A stretch of DNA of 64,000 bases. Source: Leucocoprinus leucothites. Taxonomy: Eukaryota > Basidiomycota > Agaricomycetes > Agaricales > Agaricaceae. A program made the translations under genes and the position numbers. Below are positions 60,535 to 64,000 of this stretch, piece after piece. Below the pieces are notes generated by a model. That model saw only the letters and a list, made by a program, of their open reading frames with translations, did not search any database and had not been told where the DNA came from. Every line of letters begins with the position of its first letter. Position 1 is the first letter of the stretch. The DNA lies in NCBI GenBank assembly GCA_013368445.1, contig JAACJO010000003.1, positions 2,728,001 through 2,792,000 on the forward strand, written 5' to 3'.

Positions 60535-60655
60535 TTCAGGGTCCTAGTATCCCTCTACCTAGAGTGAAAAGTATCGGTTGTGGACATTTTACCGTTGGGA
60601 CGTGTGTGCACACGGTTCGGGTTTTCGGCATTGTGACTGGGTATAGTACAAGGTT
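60535..60655 (+). other. Isolated exon-like segment, possible OB-fold piece
   Basis: After a TTTTTCAG acceptor at about 60539 the sequence reads PSIPLPRVKSIGCGHFTVGT, then CVHTVRVFGIVTGYSTR and a GTTTGCTG-type donor. The hydrophobic pattern resembles the first strands of an OB fold such as Ten1, but I found no flanking exons, no ATG and no continuation. It may be a gene relic or chance. Confidence 0.15.
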
Positions 60656-63600
60656 TGCTGTTTTTGTTCTTTCTTCTTCAAGGTGTGATATAACACCACA
60701 TGTTACATGAACTTTAGACCACGAGATTAGAATAACCTCAGATGTTTATCTCTCAGCTGCTAACCTACTTTTTATGGTCGTTGGTTTATGATTACCTCGG
60801 ACCCTCGCTCTCCTGAGACTTTTGTGGCTTCGAGTACTCGGATGTACCCCCTCATTGCGATCTCGGATTGATTAGCGGTGCGAATGTAAGGGAAAGGAAA
60901 GGGAATAGCTTCTTCGAGCGCTTGGCGGGTGGCAAAAGTGCGATTAATGGATTAATTAAAATTAACTTCCTATCACCCGTGTGTGTGCCCTTCAGAATCG
61001 TTACCCCGGTATTAATAATAATTCAAGCACCCGACTGCTGTCCGAGCCTTCTTCTATGCATGACACCACTGGCGGCATCGTTCGGCTAGAGTTCATTTCA
61101 CGTAGAATCCCATATTCAACAGCCTGTGTAGTAGCAGTCGTGTTCAAACACGGGACAATCAACCCATATACGTATCGATACTTGCCAGCGGGGCTACTAG
61201 ACAGTGAGCTGGAACCGAGTCTATGATATGTGCTATGCTCTGATGTATTGGATGTCAGGAAGCGAGGAGGAGATTCGGGCATAACGAAAGTTTTCCCCGA
61301 GTGTTCGGAATTCATATATACATAATATTCTCCATGCTTTGTCATTGAAAAAGCGTTCCTGAACGTCAAGTTTTATTCCCACAACCACGGATTCACGGGA
61401 GAAGTAAAGGTGACATATAGGAGTCTATTAGTACTTACAGCTACTTGGTTGTAGCTAATGGTAAGTAAAGGTATAGATATGAGGGGATAGTGGTGTAGGC
61501 TTGGTGACTGGGATGGTTGTATGAGTATTAACTTGGCTGTTACAGGGATGATAGATGAGTCGCAGTATGTGCCCGAGGTGTTACATTGCTTGCACGTCGT
61601 TAGTTGTTGATGTATTAATACTACTCGCTATTTGAGTGATCGGTGATGGCTTTTACTCTCCGAGGTGGGTCAAGGCTTCGTTTCTTAGACACCGGGGAAT
61701 ATTGGTATATAAATATTCAACACTCGTACGCCGCAGTTATTTGCATCTTGTGTGACAATCAGTGAGTCTCCGGGTTCACTGCGGTACTTCTACTACATAA
61801 ATACTACATAACGTCAAGAGAAGTTCCTCATTCGCCGTCTAGCCAGAATAGCACTTCCGCCGGCTATCGTTTTGTGTACTAGAGAATAGACTGGGCTGAA
61901 CATTCCTAAGCCTCCAAATCTATATCAAAGTCCAAGTTCCACTTTCAATCTCAGCCATAGCACAGGAGATATTACAAAAAAACAAATCATTTCAGAAAAT
62001 TTCTAGTAACTGCCCCAAGTGCCAGCGCTCGGCCACTGGCAGCTGAAGCCGCAATCACATCACCCACGACTCGATGATGTGCACTACACAAATTCCATTC
62101 ATAATCCAGGGAACATACATAAGATCGGGCTCGGTCATGTTTTGTCAACCTCCCCCGTACACATGTTGTCATGCCGATTTTCTAAAATTAAAAATTTCCT
62201 TCCCGATGATCAGGGAAACGCTGCTAAAAGACTCCTGCCTGCATATTAGGTGAGGGGTTGAAATTCGAGCGTACTATACCCTGAGTCTAGGACGACATGA
62301 AGTTCTGTTTCTCTTCCCACCCAGTACTCGGCCTGGAGGAAGGCAAGGAGCTCGGGTCAAGTAAGTACAAGCATGTTCACTCGAGTCTCGATCACTGATG
62401 GCTCCTCTTCATCGGGTGGGTTATTAGCATTCGCGGCTTCAGAGTCCATCACTGGATCACCAACTCACAACTCCTAAGCGCTTATCATGCTCCGAAAAGA
62501 CGATGACGTTGCCGGGATTCATGAGGCACCTAGTCCACTCGAGCAGGGAATCGCTTGCAGCCAGGGAAGCTGATGTCGTTCAAGATCGAATCTTTCGTGA
62601 ACCATCGATAGGAGACAAGACGCAATGGCTGATAAGCAAAAAGGTAAATGGACCGTATTAACGCTGATGAGGCCATACGAGGATTCGAGCTTGCGACTCT
62701 GCTATCATCGCGGACCCTAACCTGGCACAATGCTCGTCCGAGCGGCCCGAAGCCTACCACGTACCCCTGTTACCACCGTGCCATGCGGTCCTGCATACCT
62801 GGCACTCGTATCGCCCGGGCTCGGGATAACTCTTGCAACTTCCCCGAGGTCGACTTGCGAGCCTTAGGAACGAGTCGGCCTGGAGTCGGCCGAGTAATTG
62901 GGGAAGCTGTTCTAGGAAAAATTGCTATGGTTAAGTAACAAAGGAAGTCAGCTGCAACTTTCACTCAAAAAGTCAAGTTGCGCTGAATGTGCTTCCTCGA
63001 TGCAAGCACGAGGTCCTCCAATTCTCCGTGAGTCCTTCATACTCGAGCCCAACGTTTACCGTGTATGCCAGAGCACTTTGATGACCGAGTGTTTGGTTGA
63101 AATTTTGAATGACTGGTGCTAGGATAGACCCGAGGTGCTGCCTTGGTCCAGCGAGAATCCGGTGAACGTCCGAACTACTAGGAGCGACCAACGACGGATC
63201 CAGTTGACTCTGACACGCAGACTGGCGTTGAACAGCCTGGAACCAATTTCCTGGGGCTCAAGGGCAGAAACAGTGGCGTTTGAGAAGTACGGCAACAACT
63301 TTCGCACTTAGCGTATGATTCCAAGCTACGGAGTCTACTGGTAGTGGGAATATCTCAGGAATTGGGGATGAGGCTCGTGGTGTCGCCTCTAGCTGAAATT
63401 GGACATTAAGGAATTAGTGCATTGACGCGAATGTTTCGTGATCGATGAGTCCTCTCAGGGATATAGGAACCGGTCACCCTTAGTTTCACTTAATCTTTTC
63501 AATGTCTCTTTATTTCCAAGGAACTTCGGCACTCACGATCGACGATATATGCATAACAGCTTCATTTCCACTGGCTTCATTTTCATTGAGAAGGTAAACG

Positions 63601-64000
63601 TGAGGGGAGATTCTCGAGTTCATAGATGTCTACCAAAAGACTCCTCATGCTCGAACAGTTTTTTTTCGCCAATTCGAACCCGCCTTCGAACTCGCTTTAC
63701 TATCTTGGGGTGTTTGAATGCTCAAATTGGTGCTGTCATTTCGGAGGCGTTGAATACAAAATCTCACCTCAGAAGAACATCCATTCTTTGCTCCCGAGCT
63801 GCCACTTTGCGTTGGATAATTGTGATTGACCCTTGTTGGGATCGGGACCTCGCGGCGGCCCTATTTTCATTGACTCCGGCGGCCGTAAACGAGCCGTTAA
63901 ACTTGTGACGTTCGGTCACCACTATGCCACGAGCGCTTTTCCCCAGAACAGAAGTCACACCCCTCACACGATCTCCGAGGCCGTTTCGATGGTCATTGTT
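60656..64000. other. Long region without a supported gene
   Basis: About 3.3 kb to the window end. Many short frames (for example 62648-62938 and 63438-63908) have no conserved features. Sequence is mixed in composition, with a G+C-rich island near 62650-62930. The region may hold decayed mobile elements or the promoter of a gene beyond the edge. Confidence 0.35.

Noticed and set aside
63438..63908. 156-codon plus-strand frame near the right edge
   Set aside because: Mixed composition, no motif and no splice partner; likely chance.

Overview
The window is nuclear DNA of a filamentous basidiomycete, most likely an Agaricomycete. Genes are cut by many short introns (about 45-65 nt, GTNNGT...AG). 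The content is typical of mushroom-forming fungi: MYND-finger, BTB, DUF6533-type seven-helix and NmrA families, a glyoxal oxidase (copper radical oxidase), a chromovirus remnant and an MRP-type ABC transporter. I cannot name the species.

Layout. 1-14.5 kb: the 3' part of an F-box/LRR-like gene with two reading-frame breaks, a family S28 serine peptidase (minus), a protein of unknown function with a His-rich tail, two neighbouring MYND-finger genes, an aminoglycoside-phosphotransferase-fold gene, a small Cys-rich ORF and an Hst2/SIRT2-like sirtuin with two micro-exons. 15.2-18.1 kb: a nuclear FYRN-FYRC protein (minus). 18.2-22.7 kb: a transposon-rich island with a roughly 0.95-kb terminal-inverted-repeat element and two chromovirus fragments facing opposite ways. 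22.7-27.2 kb: a multi-helix membrane protein, eIF3i (TIF34) and a secreted, probably GPI-anchored protein. 27.5-33.8 kb: an ABCC transporter (minus). 34.3-37.2 kb: a DUF6533-like seven-helix gene and an unrecognised gene (minus). 37.9-43.2 kb: an FMN-dependent 2-hydroxy-acid oxidase/dehydrogenase and a secreted glyoxal oxidase, both potential peroxide sources.

44.3-54.1 kb is the most striking stretch. NmrA-like and BTB genes alternate on the minus strand: NmrA, BTB relic, NmrA, BTB, NmrA pseudogene, BTB, NmrA. This looks like repeated tandem duplication of a two-gene module with unequal decay. 54.9-59.1 kb encodes a 1.36-kb-residue, low-complexity Ser-rich protein (about 1,363 aa; minus), divergent from a small NTF2/SnoaL-like gene. 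59.9-64 kb is mostly non-coding, with microsatellites.

Reading-frame breaks occur in three otherwise good genes. The eIF3i and Ser-rich protein breaks would each be healed by one more G in a G4 run. The F-box/LRR breaks also sit at short homopolymers. Assembly error is the first explanation to test. Exon boundaries were derived by hand from codon phase and family conservation; where exon lengths were summed they give whole codons, after allowing for the stated frame breaks.
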